Shown here piece by piece: positions 20,550-32,064 of a DNA stretch of 64,000 nucleotides. Positions within the stretch are counted from its first letter, which is position 1; each line of letters starts with the position of its first letter. Both the position numbers and the translations under genes were made by a program. This DNA is from Rhizodiscina lignyota (lineage: Eukaryota; Ascomycota; Dothideomycetes; Aulographales; Rhizodiscinaceae). The stretch is from positions 372,001 to 436,000 of the forward strand of contig ML978136.1 in the NCBI GenBank assembly GCA_010015805.1, read 5' to 3'. The notes below the pieces were generated by a model. It was not told the origin of the DNA, did not search any database, and worked only from the letters and a program-made list of their open reading frames with translations.

Positions 20550-22079
20550 ATGTCCACAGCTGTGAAAACGGATAAGCAAAATGAACTTCAAGCTCAAACA
20601 ACGCAACTTCGGCGACCGCACGCACAGCCGACGATTCTGGCAGTCACTCCCACACCTTCCACCTTGGTGTCTAATACACAAGCGGAGTTGTATTCGAGAC
20701 TGATTTTGCTATCTCTGCTCTCAAAATACAAAGACAGGCCTACCGAGCGCGATGCAGCCGGAGAGAAACAAAGTGAACTGATTAAATATCGACGGGATTT
20801 CCTTGACAGATTGTCTTATCTGTGTGATATCGACAAGTTTGGAAGTACTGTGACAGCAGCGGCATTGCAGAAGGTACCAGCATTCAATATCCTGTGGTTG
20901 GCTGCCAATGAAAGCTTCCATCCTGGAGTCGAAGAGTTTGTCCATCGGATTATACATCACGTCAAGAGTGTAACACCCGAATCACGGCATGACGTCGAAG
21001 ATACGATGCTGGAGGACGCTGTGAAAATGGGTATGCCGAGACTGAGATTCTATCGGGATAAAATGGTCGATGCGGCCATTAAGTGTCGGGATGACTTGAA
21101 ACAATACATGCCAGATGATCAAGGTGAGCTATACACAGTAATACGATCGAGAAATGTACTGAAATTAGAAGCATTGAAATTGCGCGCATGGCTGAGGAAG
21201 ATGAAAAAGTTGGGCATGAAGCATTTAGGTTCGAAGAAAGTCGTGCTTATGATCGAACTGATCAAAAGATGTGAAAAGGAGAGCGATGTTTACATGCCTT
21301 ACTTACGTGAGAGAGATGTTTCTTTCCCTGGCAACGAAACCAACGGAAATTGCTATGCGGACATGAAGCACTTCGTAGCTCGGTTGAGGGCGCATGTCTA
21401 CTCTGTGAAAGACGTTGTCAAAGCCTCACTCTTAACGCCGTCTCTCCGAAAGATTGGCGAGATCAAAGTCGAACCATCGTCGGAACCCAGAAATGCCATT
21501 CTTCCAGACAGATACCTGAATCCTTATCGGACCTTCACGCGTTGTCTGGCTGAAGAAATAGCACCGATGCGAATAAGTGTGTTGCTCAAATCAGTCACGG
21601 AACGTGAGGCGAGTCTCGATTTCGATTCCGCGTCAAGGAAACACTCACAAATAACCAACACAAATACATTCATAACCCGTGTTCATGCAGAGATCCTTCT
21701 TGCCGACCTCTTCAGCCGGCGAAACTTTGACTTTGTCGACGACGACAAGTATATAGGCTGCAGCAAGCCCGCGTGTTACTGCTGTGCTCGATACTTCGAA
21801 TCTCACCCGAAGACCAAGTTCGTTAGGCCGGCAACCCACAACAAGATTCTACTCGGATGGCGTTGTCCGGAGCCTAATCAAGATTTAGACATAAGGGGTC
21901 GTGGCAAAAAGACCATTGAGCAGATTGAGCGAACCATGAATTGGACAGTGCGACAGCATTTGATGGAGAAACTGGAGGAAGGTGGAGAGCCAATTGAATT
22001 TCATTGGCAGTCGACTAATGGATCTGTGCGAGATCTGAGTATTTTGTCTGGAAGGGTGATACCATTCCGTGGACGATGA
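20550..22079 (+). CDS. OTT_1508-like deaminase family protein
   Basis: An intronless 509-aa frame from ATG 20550. The C-terminal quarter carries a zinc-dependent deaminase site: RVHAE (His379, Glu381 as proton shuttle) followed by GCSKPACYCCARYF (Cys404, Cys409, Cys411, Cys412; the C-Y-C-C quartet supplies the CxxC pair). This order and the strand LLADLFSRRNFDFV fit the fungal OTT_1508-like deaminase family (PF14441 as I recall it). The long helical N-terminal region (FLDRLSYLCDIDKFG, ALKLRAWLRKMKKLG) is typical of these fungal proteins. Substrates are unproven; nucleic-acid or nucleotide deamination is the family-level prediction. A TATATATA run at 20251-20258 could be its promoter TATA box. 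The gene lies directly behind an NLR and a decayed copy of itself. Confidence 0.78.
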   Translation: MSTAVKTDKQNELQAQTTQLRRPHAQPTILAVTPTPSTLVSNTQAELYSRLILLSLLSKYKDRPTERDAAGEKQSELIKYRRDFLDRLSYLCDIDKFGSTVTAAALQKVPAFNILWLAANESFHPGVEEFVHRIIHHVKSVTPESRHDVEDTMLEDAVKMGMPRLRFYRDKMVDAAIKCRDDLKQYMPDDQGELYTVIRSRNVLKLEALKLRAWLRKMKKLGMKHLGSKKVVLMIELIKRCEKESDVYMPYLRERDVSFPGNETNGNCYADMKHFVARLRAHVYSVKDVVKASLLTPSLRKIGEIKVEPSSEPRNAILPDRYLNPYRTFTRCLAEEIAPMRISVLLKSVTEREASLDFDSASRKHSQITNTNTFITRVHAEILLADLFSRRNFDFVDDDKYIGCSKPACYCCARYFESHPKTKFVRPATHNKILLGWRCPEPNQDLDIRGRGKKTIEQIERTMNWTVRQHLMEKLEEGGEPIEFHWQSTNGSVRDLSILSGRVIPFRGR

Positions 22080-22466
22080 TAGAAAGAATATTGAAGCGCT
22101 CAGTAAGAAATTGTAATGAAAATGTAATGTGAGTTCTCGAATCTTCAAGGGCGCCGTGACGGTCAGTTTCGCCTGGGGCATCGCATATGATACACGTGCT
22201 GGTATAGCTTGTTGATAGTTTAATGACAATACTAATGTAAAGCACTCTCTTTTAGCCGAGCACTGAAATTAATGTGAAAAGGACAAGGGCGTACACATGT
22301 ATACTCTCGAAGATGCTGTGTGGTCAGCTAGAGTCCTCCGCATCTGAAAGAGCGGACATATCCCGCCACTTGCCGTTTTGAGCCACCAGCTATCCACCTG
22401 CAAGACAACCTCAATCGTGTTGGCCAAACAGTCACTTCACCTGTTAGGATACAACCGTAAGCAAAA

Positions 22467-24059
22467 ATGGCTGCAGAACTCACAACAATCAAGCTCAACC
22501 CAGACGAGCATCTTCTTCTGGTACACATAGCCACTGCCCTAGTCTCGGTTTCAAGCGACGACTTTGCTAACATCATCACATGTACAGGACCAACCTGTCC
22601 TCCGCCTCCCCGCCGAAGTGAACCGCTCAAACCTCAAATCGGCCCAGATAGCCATCGATCAAGCGAAGAAGGCCGTCGTCCCCGCCGTCAACTCCGCCAC
22701 GAGCGCCGCCCTCTCGGCCAGCGGTAACAATGACCAGGCAGCCCAGAAGGCGCTTGCCTCCCTGGACAGCATGATCCAGAAGACAAATGTGCTGAAGCGG
22801 AAGCTCTCTGCGATATCTGCAAGCACAGACAGTGCGAGTGCATCGCTGGGCGCGAGGGTGCGACATCTAAATGAGCTGCATAGCATACCAAGTCTGGCGG
22901 ACGTCAAGTACGACGAGTGGAGTCGGACGAGGTTGGACCGGTTGCTGGTGGATTACTTGCTCAGGATGGGATATCTGGAGAGCGCAAAGGGCCTTGCAAA
23001 GGCGAAGGATATTGAGGATCTGGTGAGGGTGGAGATTGAGGCCTTTGAGGCGTGTGGGAAAATTGAGAAGAGCCTGAGAAACAAGAGTACAAAGGAGGCA
23101 TTGGTCTGGTGTGGAGAGAACAGGAAAGAGCTGCAGAGAGTTGAGGTGAGTATCAGACACGCCATTTGCGTCTAGTACAGACCGACTGACAGGGCATTGT
23201 AGAGCGAACTGGAGTTCGAGTTGCGGTTCCAGCAGTATACCGAGCTAATACGTAAAGGCCCTGGGCACCGCTTAGAGACATTGACACACGCAAAAAAGTA
23301 TCTTTCATCTCATAAGGACCAGGGCCTCGTAATGCGAGCAGCAGGCCTCATGGCATTCTCATCGGATGTGCCGTTCGATCCCCAGAGGGTGAGTGTTGTC
23401 TTTTTCAATCCCTCCTCGAAAAGTCATTTGCTGATACAGTAGATGTGCAGTCGCTGTTCTCGGATGATCGTTGGAACAGGCTGGCTGATATATTTGTCCA
23501 AACGCATCACCAACTGTTCTCCATACCCCCCGTGCCTCTGCTACATACTGCGCTCTCGGCCGGCCTCACGGCTCTCAAAACTCCAGCATGTCACTCCAAG
23601 AATAACCCCAATTCTTCTTCGTTAACAGACTCCGCTCCATCGTCTGTCATCATGAACGGGCATCATCACCACCATCACCCGATTTCCTCTCAGCGCGCTA
23701 CTCTTCATCCGAGTAATCTCATACTTGATAACGGCGACGTTCTTACCACAGGAGCCAGCAACGGAAATACGACCAACGACAGAACGCCATTCGGTCCCAC
23801 ACCAGCAGCATATTCGAGTCCAATATGTCCAATTTGCAGCACTGAGCTAAATGCGTTGGCGAGAAATGTGCCGTATGCAACCCACAACAAGAGCCATGTT
23901 GATCCGGATCCGGTGGTATTGCCCAACGGGAGGATATATGGGAGTGAGAGGCTGAGGCGGGCAAATGAGAAGTTGGGCACTGAGAAAGGCCGTGTGAGGG
24001 ATCCACTCGATGGAAGTGAATTTGATGAGATGAGCGTGAAGAAAGTGTTCATTTCATAG
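22467..24059 (+). CDS. FYV10: GID/CTLH ubiquitin ligase subunit Fyv10/Gid9 (MAEA homologue)
   Basis: RING-like subunit of the GID/CTLH E3 complex, which in yeast marks gluconeogenic enzymes for degradation. It has 468 aa from exons 22467-22520, 22588-23145, 23203-23388 and 23451-24059, all phase 0. An N-terminal coiled-coil region is followed by LisH (RLDRLLVDYLLRMGYLESA), CTLH (IEAFEACGKIEKSL..KEALVWC) and CRA segments (FELRFQQYTELIRKG, GLVMRAAGLMAF). The divergent C-terminal RING starts at about residue 389 (CPICSTEL) and has THNKSHVDPDPVVLPNGRIYG, diagnostic for this subunit. A natural run of six His sits in the linker near residue 290. Its 3' end faces that of BMT5, 113 bp away. Confidence 0.95.
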
Positions 24060-24172
24060 TCCTAATCTTAAAAACAGGACTGAAGTATGTGTAGCCTAGC
24101 ATAGCACTGGCGTCATAACCAGGCGTCTTTTTCAATGGCGAGATGGGACCATTAGGTATATGAACCATCCGA

Positions 24173-24719
24173 TCATAATTTGACCCCACCTTCGTCCTCA
24201 TCCTCGCTATCGCTATCATCTCGCTCTTCCGTCTTCCCAGCAGGTCCCATTCTGCCTATGATAGCACTCTCAGGAGCATCCACCGGAACAAAGGCATACG
24301 TCCTTGCAGCCCTCTGCTCTCCCTTCCAACCACCACCACCCTCGATATTCCCAAGCGTTCGTGCGTGCTTATAGCCTGGAAACAGATTCGCATCGAATTT
24401 CCAACTCCGTTCTACGCGGTATCCAGAGTGCCGCGCCAAGTCACGGATGTTCCAGAGAGTATACGGTTCGCCTTCGAAGAGGGTGACGAGGACAACTCCG
24501 GCATCGCGTGCGAGGAGGGAAAGTGAGGCGCGGAAGAAGGACACGAGGAGGGATTGGTTTGCGCGGACTTGACGATTCACGTCGGTGGATTTGCCGCCAA
24601 TGTGTGGGAAGTTGAAGGATATAATGTCCCATCCTCTCTCAGGTTGTGATTTTTTTTCAGGTTGTGATTTTTCGCGGTAGGGTTCGATACGATTGCCATC
24701 TGAGTCCCAGCCATCTTCG

Positions 24720-24751
<32 letters not shown>

Positions 24752-25355
24752 GACGTCCATACCATCCTGATCAGCTAACATCTCCTCTTGCACAACCAGG
24801 CACGGATACGGTGGTTTAGCGATAGCTTTGTGGGTCAGCTTGGTCGCGTCTATGTCGTACAGCACGCGCGCTCCATGTTTATCGAGAAACGAAAGATGAT
24901 TGCTCGCTTGTGGATACTTCTCCATCAAATCTTCGCGATGGTCAAAGCACGTTGCCAGGACGTATTTGCAGCGATGATATGAGACTAGAGACTTCGCGAA
25001 GGAGAAATCGCCTACTCATCCATTAGAACGGTTCCTTGATGTACGTGAATACGTCCGTTATAGTCGAAGGATACATACCTTCTCCAATAAGTAATATCCG
25101 ATCGTTCGTCCCATACGGTGTAGGCATAATGGGAGCGATCGTGTCCTTCTTGGGTTTCTTCTTGTTCTTCTTGTTCTTCTTGATTTCGGGCGCCTTCGTT
25201 TTCCTTTGCTGCTGTTTCATCTTTTCGGTTCTGGCCTTATGAATAGCGAGAATTCTTTCTCGCTTCTCCGCTTTTTTGCTCTTGCCGCGAAGCATGAGTT
25301 TTCTCTCCTGCCCCTCTTCCCACTTCTTCTGTTTTTTGGATTTTCCCTTCCCCAT
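24173..25355 (-). CDS. BMT5: 25S rRNA (uridine-N3)-methyltransferase Bmt5-like
   Basis: Nucleolar SAM-dependent methyltransferase of the BMT5 (DUF2431) family, which in yeast methylates U2634 of 25S rRNA. It has 371 aa from exons 25355-25079 and 25011-24173. A Lys-rich, nucleolus-type leader (KKQKKW, KKNKKNKKKPKK) is followed by the SAM loop LLIGEGDFSF, which the single intron splits after the Gly-Glu codons. Then come RVLYDIDATKL, a Cys/Val strand, and FNFPHIGGKSTDVNRQVRANQ, the family hallmark. An Asp run encoded by a GAT-type triplet repeat (plus-strand 24716-24752) and a duplicated KSQPE unit interrupt the middle of the domain and probably form a disordered loop. ATG 25355 is chosen because it begins the basic MGKGKSKKQKK leader. 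Confidence 0.92.
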
Positions 25356-26598
25356 TTTGTTGTCATGGCGCAATTGCAGCGCGTTGCCAGAACTGTGAAA
25401 GTCTGAGATGTGGAAGTGTTGAACATGAAATTTTGGCGCGGGCCTGCCGCGCGCTTCGGCTACGATAACGGAACGATCCGAGATGGCGGAAGCCCGCCCT
25501 GTGGCGGTCAGCATATGGGACAAGGATGCGGATCCATGCTCCACCGTAACGTCTTCCGAAAGACGAAGCTCTTTTCCAGCTTTCTACGACCTTTGATCTT
25601 TGACTCCACTGAGATTTATTGGTTAATAACAAAATCATCGCTCTCCTCTTGTCTAGTGCGATAATGCGAAAGCTATTATACCAGCAAGCATCGTTTACAT
25701 AGGGCGAGAGTGGCATCATGCGTATTACAGTAGACCCGTCACATTCAGATCACATTCTGCAGAAGTGGCTTGAGATCGTGAATCAGCTGCGCCCCTTTAC
25801 CTTATTTGCAGTCTCAGGATTGTCATCTGAGATGAAGACCATATAGTCCAAATGCACTCGGATCGCGGAGCACCAGCGCAATTTAGAGCTGCTTCGTCAC
25901 CCTCACGGTGAGCTGTGCAATATCTCGACGTCAACCCAATAGCAATACGATACATGAGCGCATAGTACAATCATATTATCTCATAAAACACAACCCTATG
26001 ATAGCGGCAATTTAAGCAATGCTCCTGTACTTTCGGGGGAATTGGCTTCGCCAAAGCCGAGTTTCATTGAGCGCCATAATCTCGTAGAGCACATCACTGA
26101 AAACGTTACAGACAACTTGCACAAAATTAATATATACCACCGAAAGTATTCTGAATACTAAAATTACAATGCTAAGTGTCATCAGGACGGCACGGCTACC
26201 TATGTGCAGAGTTTCGCCAGCCGAGAAGAACCGGCTGGTACATCAGCCACTTTGAGCCACGAGCTTGTCCTGCACCATGACACAAATCGAGAAGAGAAAA
26301 GAAAAGTTCAGCTGCTAGCGTCCCAGCAACGCTATCCAACAGCGCAGCCAGCCCCGCCATCAGATTTGCGATATCAACTTCCACTGATGCCGTCCATCCG
26401 GTGATATCAGAAACAGCCGCACTTGATCCTTGAGACGAGGCAAACCCAGAAACGATCTAGCAAACGCAGTAGCAGCCCAGGCATGGCATCTGATCGTTCG
26501 CAGAGTCAAAAGTTGAGAAGAAAGTCGAGAGTGTTTAAGTACAGGTCAGTCTTTTTGTCGCAGCCACAACGTTCGAAATGGTACTGAGAACGATTCAC
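25356..26598. other. Intergenic stretch, no gene recognised
   Basis: About 1.2 kb between the start of BMT5 and the stop of BRE1. Short frames on both strands overlap each other without motifs. The section nearest 25356 should contain the BMT5 promoter. The rest may hold the BRE1 3' UTR and spacer; no RNA gene or transposon was recognised. Confidence 0.55.
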
Positions 26599-29162
26599 TC
26601 AGTGAGTGAGCAGATTGATCTTGGCGATATCATTCTCGCCGAATGGCTTGCCGCACGTCGGGCACTTGCGTGAGCGCAACTTGATCTGCTTCACGGCGCA
26701 GTCCATGCAGAAGACGTGGTTGCACACCGTGATGATCGCGTCTTTGAAGTTCGTGCGGCAGAGGTGGCAGTACGCGATGCGCTGCAAAAAAAAGTTAGCC
26801 TTTTCTGATCTGAGACTCAGCATGGAGTGAAAGGGACATACTCGCAACATCTCATCCGCTTCGGTCATCTTTCCCTTGGCTTTCTGCTTTAGCTCCTCAT
26901 TACGCTTTGCAGTCTCAGCCAGCTTCGCCTTAGTCTCTTCCAGCTTGATTTCCACTTCACGACGAGCGTGATCTGATTCTGCCTTGTCGTTGTCCTTGAC
27001 GCTAAGAATCTTCTTCAGCTCAACGATTTGCGTTGTCAAGCCTTCCGAGGAGATCGTATAGTCGGTCACTTTCTGTTGGAGAGTGCGAACTTGACTAGCG
27101 AGCACTGCCTGCGCCTCTTTGGCCTCGGAAAGCTGTCGCTCCATCTGCGTCAGCATTGACTTGGCTTGACTCTCCGACTCCTTAAGCTGCGTTACAATCT
27201 CCGAGCTCTTAGCGTTCTGCATGCGCAGCGTTCGGGTCTCGGCATCACGAGCCTCCTTTGACTTCATGGCCGCGAAGTACTTCTCGTTTGCTTTTGCCTT
27301 CTCTGCTGAGAGTCGCGAAACATGCTCCTCCATGCTTGATATCTCAGCAACATTCTTCTTGCCAATTGCCTGAGCCTTCCTCCATGCTGCTTCCATTGCC
27401 GGAAGCTCGTGGCCAATCAACGAGTTCTCTTTCTCAAGCCTCGCGATCTTCTCACGGAGCTCTTCTAGGGATAACGATGAAAGGTCCTCGGAGCCTTCAA
27501 CTTTCAGATCGCCTGCACGCACCTTCAGGCGCTCAATCTCTGATTCAAGCGCAGCAATCCGGCCTTCGCTTGACGCGTTGAGTTCCTTCATCTGGTCGAT
27601 TGAAGCCTTAGATTGTTCGAGGGTCTGCTTGCGAATGTTCAGTTCAGCCGAATATTCATCTCGCGATGTCCTTATCCTAGCAAGGTCCGCCTCGGCCTTG
27701 GCGAGTTCGCTCTCCGCCTCGGTCACAGCTGTGCGAGAGTCCTCCTCAACCTTGAGCCTGTATGCCGTACGCTCAGCTTGTAGTTTCTGGGCTTCTTCGC
27801 GAAGTTCCACGTTGGTTGCCTCCAGATTGTTGATTCGGCGGATAACGTCCTCGTGCTGCGATTTCAGTGCCTTGAAGAGATCTGTCTTCGAGTAATCATC
27901 GTCTGATAACGAAGCAAGGCGAGTATTAAGAGTAGTGACCTGCTCCATGAGCTTCTTGTTCTCGTCTTCCATTTGCGCGAGTTGTTCCTTTCTCTTGTCT
28001 GCTGCTGCCACTGCAGCCCTCCTCTCAGCCTCCATGTTCTCATCCAGAACAACAGCCTTGATCGCTCCATTTGTATCCTCCACATCCGGCTCGGACCTAG
28101 GCTTCGCCGCGGGTTGGGCACCTGGAGCGTGCTCTCCGATCTGGAATACCTTCTGATAGATCTGACTTTTGTTGCGTTCCAATCTCTTCTCGGCCATCAT
28201 GTACCTAAGCGTAGAGTCCTCGAGGCGGTCGTTGAGCTTCTCTTTCTCCGCTGCCAGGCGCTGCAGCTCCACAGTATGGTCCTTCTGTGTTGCCAATATC
28301 TCATTGAGCTTCCGCTGTAACCGCTGTGCATCTGGTGGTGGAGCCGGAATCCTGCCAAAGAGTTCTGTGATCGCGAGTTTGATGGTTGAGGCGTGGGCAG
28401 AGAGATGAGCTTGGAATTTCTCGTTTTCGGCAGTTGGAAGTGTGGTAAGCGTGGAAAGAGCGGTTGAGGGGTCTATATATGTGTCAAAAGATGTATTCTG
28501 TTTGGAACTTGTGGGGAGAAGGCACTCACCGTGAGAGCCGAGGTTGTCGAGGTTGTTCGTGTAGACGCGCAGCTCGTCGAGAAGCTCGAATTCACCGTTA
28601 GCACATTTCATAAGTTCAACTAATCGCGTGAAATGCACATACCTGCGAGAGCCATGCATCTATGATACGGAGATGGTCATCGTGGAACTTGGATTTCTCG
28701 TCAAGTTCGGCGACTTGAGACTCAAGCTCTGTCTTGTCCTTCTTGAGTTGTTTGAATGATCTGAAGATCGCATCCTTACGGAATTCCTGCATGGAGAAAA
28801 CTTGTCAGCCTTGCTGCATCGCAAAGTCAAACTGTCGACAGAGCCTTGTCGCTTGTACGCCAGCAGACTTCCGATCTTGCCTCCAAATATATGATGCAAG
28901 CTTCATAGTAACGCTTGCGCATTCGCAGCTGTTGTATCGTGGTAAAATGATATCTGAGCAGGGTGCGGAATTTGCCTCTCACCTCCATGTTTGGATCCCA
29001 GTCTGCAAAATCCTCTCCCTTCTTGCCATTCACCAGGGTGGCCTGCCTCTTTGGCGGCGGTAAGGCATCATCTGCGTCGGGCACGGTGTTTCGCTTGCGA
29101 GTGTCCTCCATCTTGACAAGGCCAAGTGAAGGGACGCTGACGGAGCGGGCTTCGAGGGTCAT
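26599..29162 (-). CDS. BRE1: E3 ubiquitin ligase Bre1 (histone H2B)
   Basis: Nuclear RING E3 that, with Rad6, monoubiquitinates histone H2B. It has 730 aa, the usual fungal length, from five exons: 29162-28983, 28786-28643, 28584-28530, 28472-26842 and 26781-26599. The N terminus has a KRQA-type basic patch. The helix EFRKDAIFRSFKQL and FHDDHLRIIDAWLSQ-LLDELR match the Rad6-binding region; the latter is rebuilt only after removing a 58-nt intron. A coiled coil fills roughly residues 120-660. The C-terminal RING reads CHLCRTNFKDAIITVCNHVF, then CMDC, then KCPTCGKPFG, complete. The last intron (60 nt) does not change frame if retained but would interrupt the RING lead-in. The gene is divergent to BDP1, with 366 bp between start codons. 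Confidence 0.95.
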
Positions 29163-29528
29163 GGAAAAAGGTTGTAGATGGTCTGCAGGTGTAAGGTAGA
29201 GCAGATATAAGAGGGCTCGGCCTCGCAGAGGGTTGTTGAAGGTGTCCCTTAGAGGTAGTGGCTGCTCGCGTGCTACTACATCAACGGGAATCTGGAGTGA
29301 AGGATCTAACATGAAGTGGAGTGGACTCCTTTTGAGGCTGTCCTTACATAAGCAGCGCCAAGCTTAAGCCACACCTAATTTCTTAGCGTCATCTGCAACC
29401 CCACGTCGATTTGGCGAACTGTACCTGACACTAACCTTCACAACATCCTCTCCGCAATGAATTGGTGGCAATAACATCATCCTGGAAGGCGGCTTTGGTC
29501 TTGACATCCGGGGCGGGCAGTTGCCATC
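29163..29528. promoter_or_regulatory. Shared divergent promoter of BRE1 and BDP1
   Basis: Only 366 bp separate the two start codons, which face away from each other. Both genes serve chromatin or basal transcription. No TATA box stands out. Confidence 0.55.
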
Positions 29529-32064
29529 ATGTCGTCGTCTTTCGGGAGCTCTGCAATTGGTATGTCGCACAATTGCCCAGTCCCCTACCGCATAGTCACT
29601 AACTTCTATGAAAGTATCGTCGAAGAAACTCGCTCCGAAAGCCGGAATCCGCAGAAGACCTGCAGCGCCGGCAGCTCCTTCGCAGCCCTCGAGGCCAGTT
29701 CCAACGCCTGTGACGGAGAATGAAGATACTACAATCACAGCTTCAGAGAAAGGCGCAAGTGCAGTCGAACCCGCCTCCGCCTCCAATAACCCGACACCTG
29801 ATGAGGCAGAGAGTACTGCTGCTGCAAGTCTTCCCGATGTTAACGCGAGTGCAATCGAGACCGCTTCCGCCTCGAACGATCCAACACCTCAAGCTCCAAC
29901 TTCCGATGAAGCAGAGAAACCTACTGGTGATGCAGCTCTCCGCGATCTTAGTGCGGGTGCAATAGAGGCCATTTCCACGTCAAGTGACTCGGCACCTGTA
30001 GCTCCATCTACTGATAGGACAGAAGGAGCTACTACTACCACAACAAGTCTCCCGGATGCCACTGCGAGTGCAATCGAGGGCGTTTCCGCATCGAACGACT
30101 CGGCACCTGAAGCTCTCACTACTGAGATAGAAAGAGCTGCTCCTGCTGCTGCAAGTCTCCACGATGCCAATGCGAGTGCAACCGAGGCCGCTTCCGCGTC
30201 AGATAGCCCGGCACCTGAAGCTCCAACTTCCCATGAGACGCAAGGAGCTGGTGCTGCAGCAGGTCCCTCCGATGCCAATACGAGTGCAATCGAGCCCGCT
30301 TCCGCATCAGATGGCCCAGCGCCTCAACCCCCAGCCACGAACGAGAGGGAGGAAGCTACTGCTCCTGCTCCTGCTCCTGCAAGCCTCCCCGATACCACTG
30401 CCAGTGCAGTCGAGGCCGTATCCGCCTCAAACGACTCGGCACTCCAAGCTCCAACTACTGATGATACAGACAGAGCTGCTGCTGCGAGCAATAAGCGCAA
30501 ACGACAAGCTGCAAAGATTGCTGCAAATAAACGTGCTAGACTTGAGCAACAGCAGCAAGCTGAGAGTAGTCTGCGGGCTCATAGTGCTGGTACCACTGCT
30601 CCTGGAAGTGCTGGTGTCGCTGCCACTGAAGGTGATGACGAGGTCAGACCTATTGAGCAGCCACCGCCAGGAACACAGCCCGCGAAAAAGCCACGCAAGA
30701 TTCGCAAGGACAAGGGCATCCCGAGGAAGAAGAAGGCCGATCAACAACAGACACAGCAGCAACAAGCGGATGGAGCTGCAACAGAGACATCTACGACGCC
30801 AGGCCGAGAATTGAGGCGAAGGGCCAGGAACGCAACGGCTGGAGATACCCCACGCGAGTCGGGGTCCGCTGACATAACCGGAGATGAGGAACACGACGAG
30901 GAGCACGATGAGGAACACGATGAGGAACACGATGAGGAACACGATGAGGAACACGATGAGGAACAAGAACCAGAAGAGCAGCAAAAGAAACGTAGGAAGC
31001 GTAAGGCTACGCCAGAAGAGTTCGAAGACAAGGAGATCGATCCAAAGAAGGCGCGAATGGGTGACTTCTGCCATCTGAGCAAGTACGGGAAAGTATCAAA
31101 TCTCGAGAAGCGAATGCGCAAGGTTGACTGGGTGGCGGTGAAGAGGAGGCGACGTGCACAGCAGACGGCACCGTTGGCGGAAGAAGCGAATGGATCAAGA
31201 CCAGGAACTGCTACTGGCGAAGATGGAAGTACAGAACGTCAGGCGACTGCAGGTGCGGAGCGAGATGAAGAGGATGAGGATGAGGATGAGGAAGAGGATG
31301 AACCGCCGCCAGGAAGACGTCGTACGAAAATCGTTAACGGGGTCGCTGTGATCATTGAGGAGGCAATGGAAGTGGACCGCCATGCGGAGGTCGATCTCGA
31401 CCTTGACAACGCTGATGTAATCGAAGAAGATGATCTTACGGTCCGAATCACCTCTCAAACTTGGCTAGACGTCAACCGCCGCGACCCGAAAGAGCGGCGC
31501 TATGGCCGCAAGAAATCCGATCCGTGGACCATCGAGCAGACCTGTGCATTCTACGATGCACTCAGAATGTTCGGAACAGACTTTATGATCATCAGCAAGA
31601 TGTTCCCCGGTAAGACGCGCCGCCACATAAAGGCAAAGTTTGTGCGTGAAGAGCACGAGGACCCGGAGCGCATCAAGCGCGCCTTGCTCCTCGAGAAAGT
31701 ACCCATGACACTTGAGGCGTACAGCGAAGCGACAGGTATTACGGAGTTCACAGACGCTGATAGAGTCAAGGAGGAGATGGCCGAGATTGATCGGGCCAGG
31801 CAAGAGGAGATTGTCCAAGCGAGAGAGGAGTGGGCAGAAGAGGAGAGGCAGAGGAGAATCATGGAGGCTCAGGAGGGTGACTCGGCTAAGGAGAATTCGG
31901 AGCCAGATGGTGGGAATGGAAAGAAGAAGAAGAAGAAGAAGAAAGATAAGGGTAAGGGTAAGGAGAGAGCAGTTGATCCCTCGATGAGTCCGCGGGCAAC
32001 ATCTGTAGGAGGGTATGAGGACGAAGAAATCATTGGGACTATTGAGGACCTCGATGATTATTGA
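29529..32064 (+). CDS. BDP1: TFIIIB subunit B'' (Bdp1) with SANT domain
   Basis: Nuclear RNA polymerase III initiation factor; with Brf1 and TBP it forms TFIIIB on tRNA and 5S genes. It has 826 aa from a 31-nt first exon (29529-29559) and 29615-32064. After MSSSFGSSAI-VSSKKLAPKAG comes an Ala/Ser/Pro-rich region of about seven imperfect repeats, then basic and poly-Gln patches, then a DEEH tandem repeat, then the conserved lead-in MGDFCHLSKYGKVS. The SANT domain at about residues 640-700 shows DPWTIEQTCAFYDALRMFGTDF and KTRRHIKAKFVREE, diagnostic for Bdp1. A Lys run near the C terminus is encoded by an AAG repeat. The repeats make the N-terminal half longer than in yeast. Confidence 0.94.
29755..30470 (+). 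repeat. About seven imperfect repeats of roughly 36 codons inside BDP1
   Basis: The phrase encoding ASAIEA(A/V)SAS recurs with starts near 29755, 29842, 29953, 30063, 30173, 30280 and 30400, a period mostly of 108-120 nt. Each unit continues with a form of (N/S)DSAPEAPT and SLPDAN. Lengths stay multiples of three, so frame is kept. Confidence 0.85.
30884..30967 (+). repeat. 12-bp tandem repeat encoding Asp-Glu-Glu-His
   Basis: Seven copies of a 12-bp unit (consensus GATGAGGAACAC) lie in frame in BDP1; the last ends in Gln in place of His. The nearly uniform third positions suggest recent slippage expansion. Confidence 0.9.

Noticed and set aside
23640-23700. Six-histidine run in FYV10 that looks like an affinity tag
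   Set aside because: It is embedded in a natural Ser/Asn-rich linker with mixed CAT/CAC codons and no vector sequence around it.
27258-28408. Plus-strand open frames of about 80-115 codons
   Set aside because: They are antisense to the BRE1 coiled-coil coding exon and show no family motif; they follow from codon composition.
30427-31121. Minus-strand frames rich in Ser, Leu and Phe resembling membrane proteins
   Set aside because: They are antisense to the DEEH and Ala-rich repeats of BDP1; the hydrophobic look comes from reverse reading of acidic repeats.
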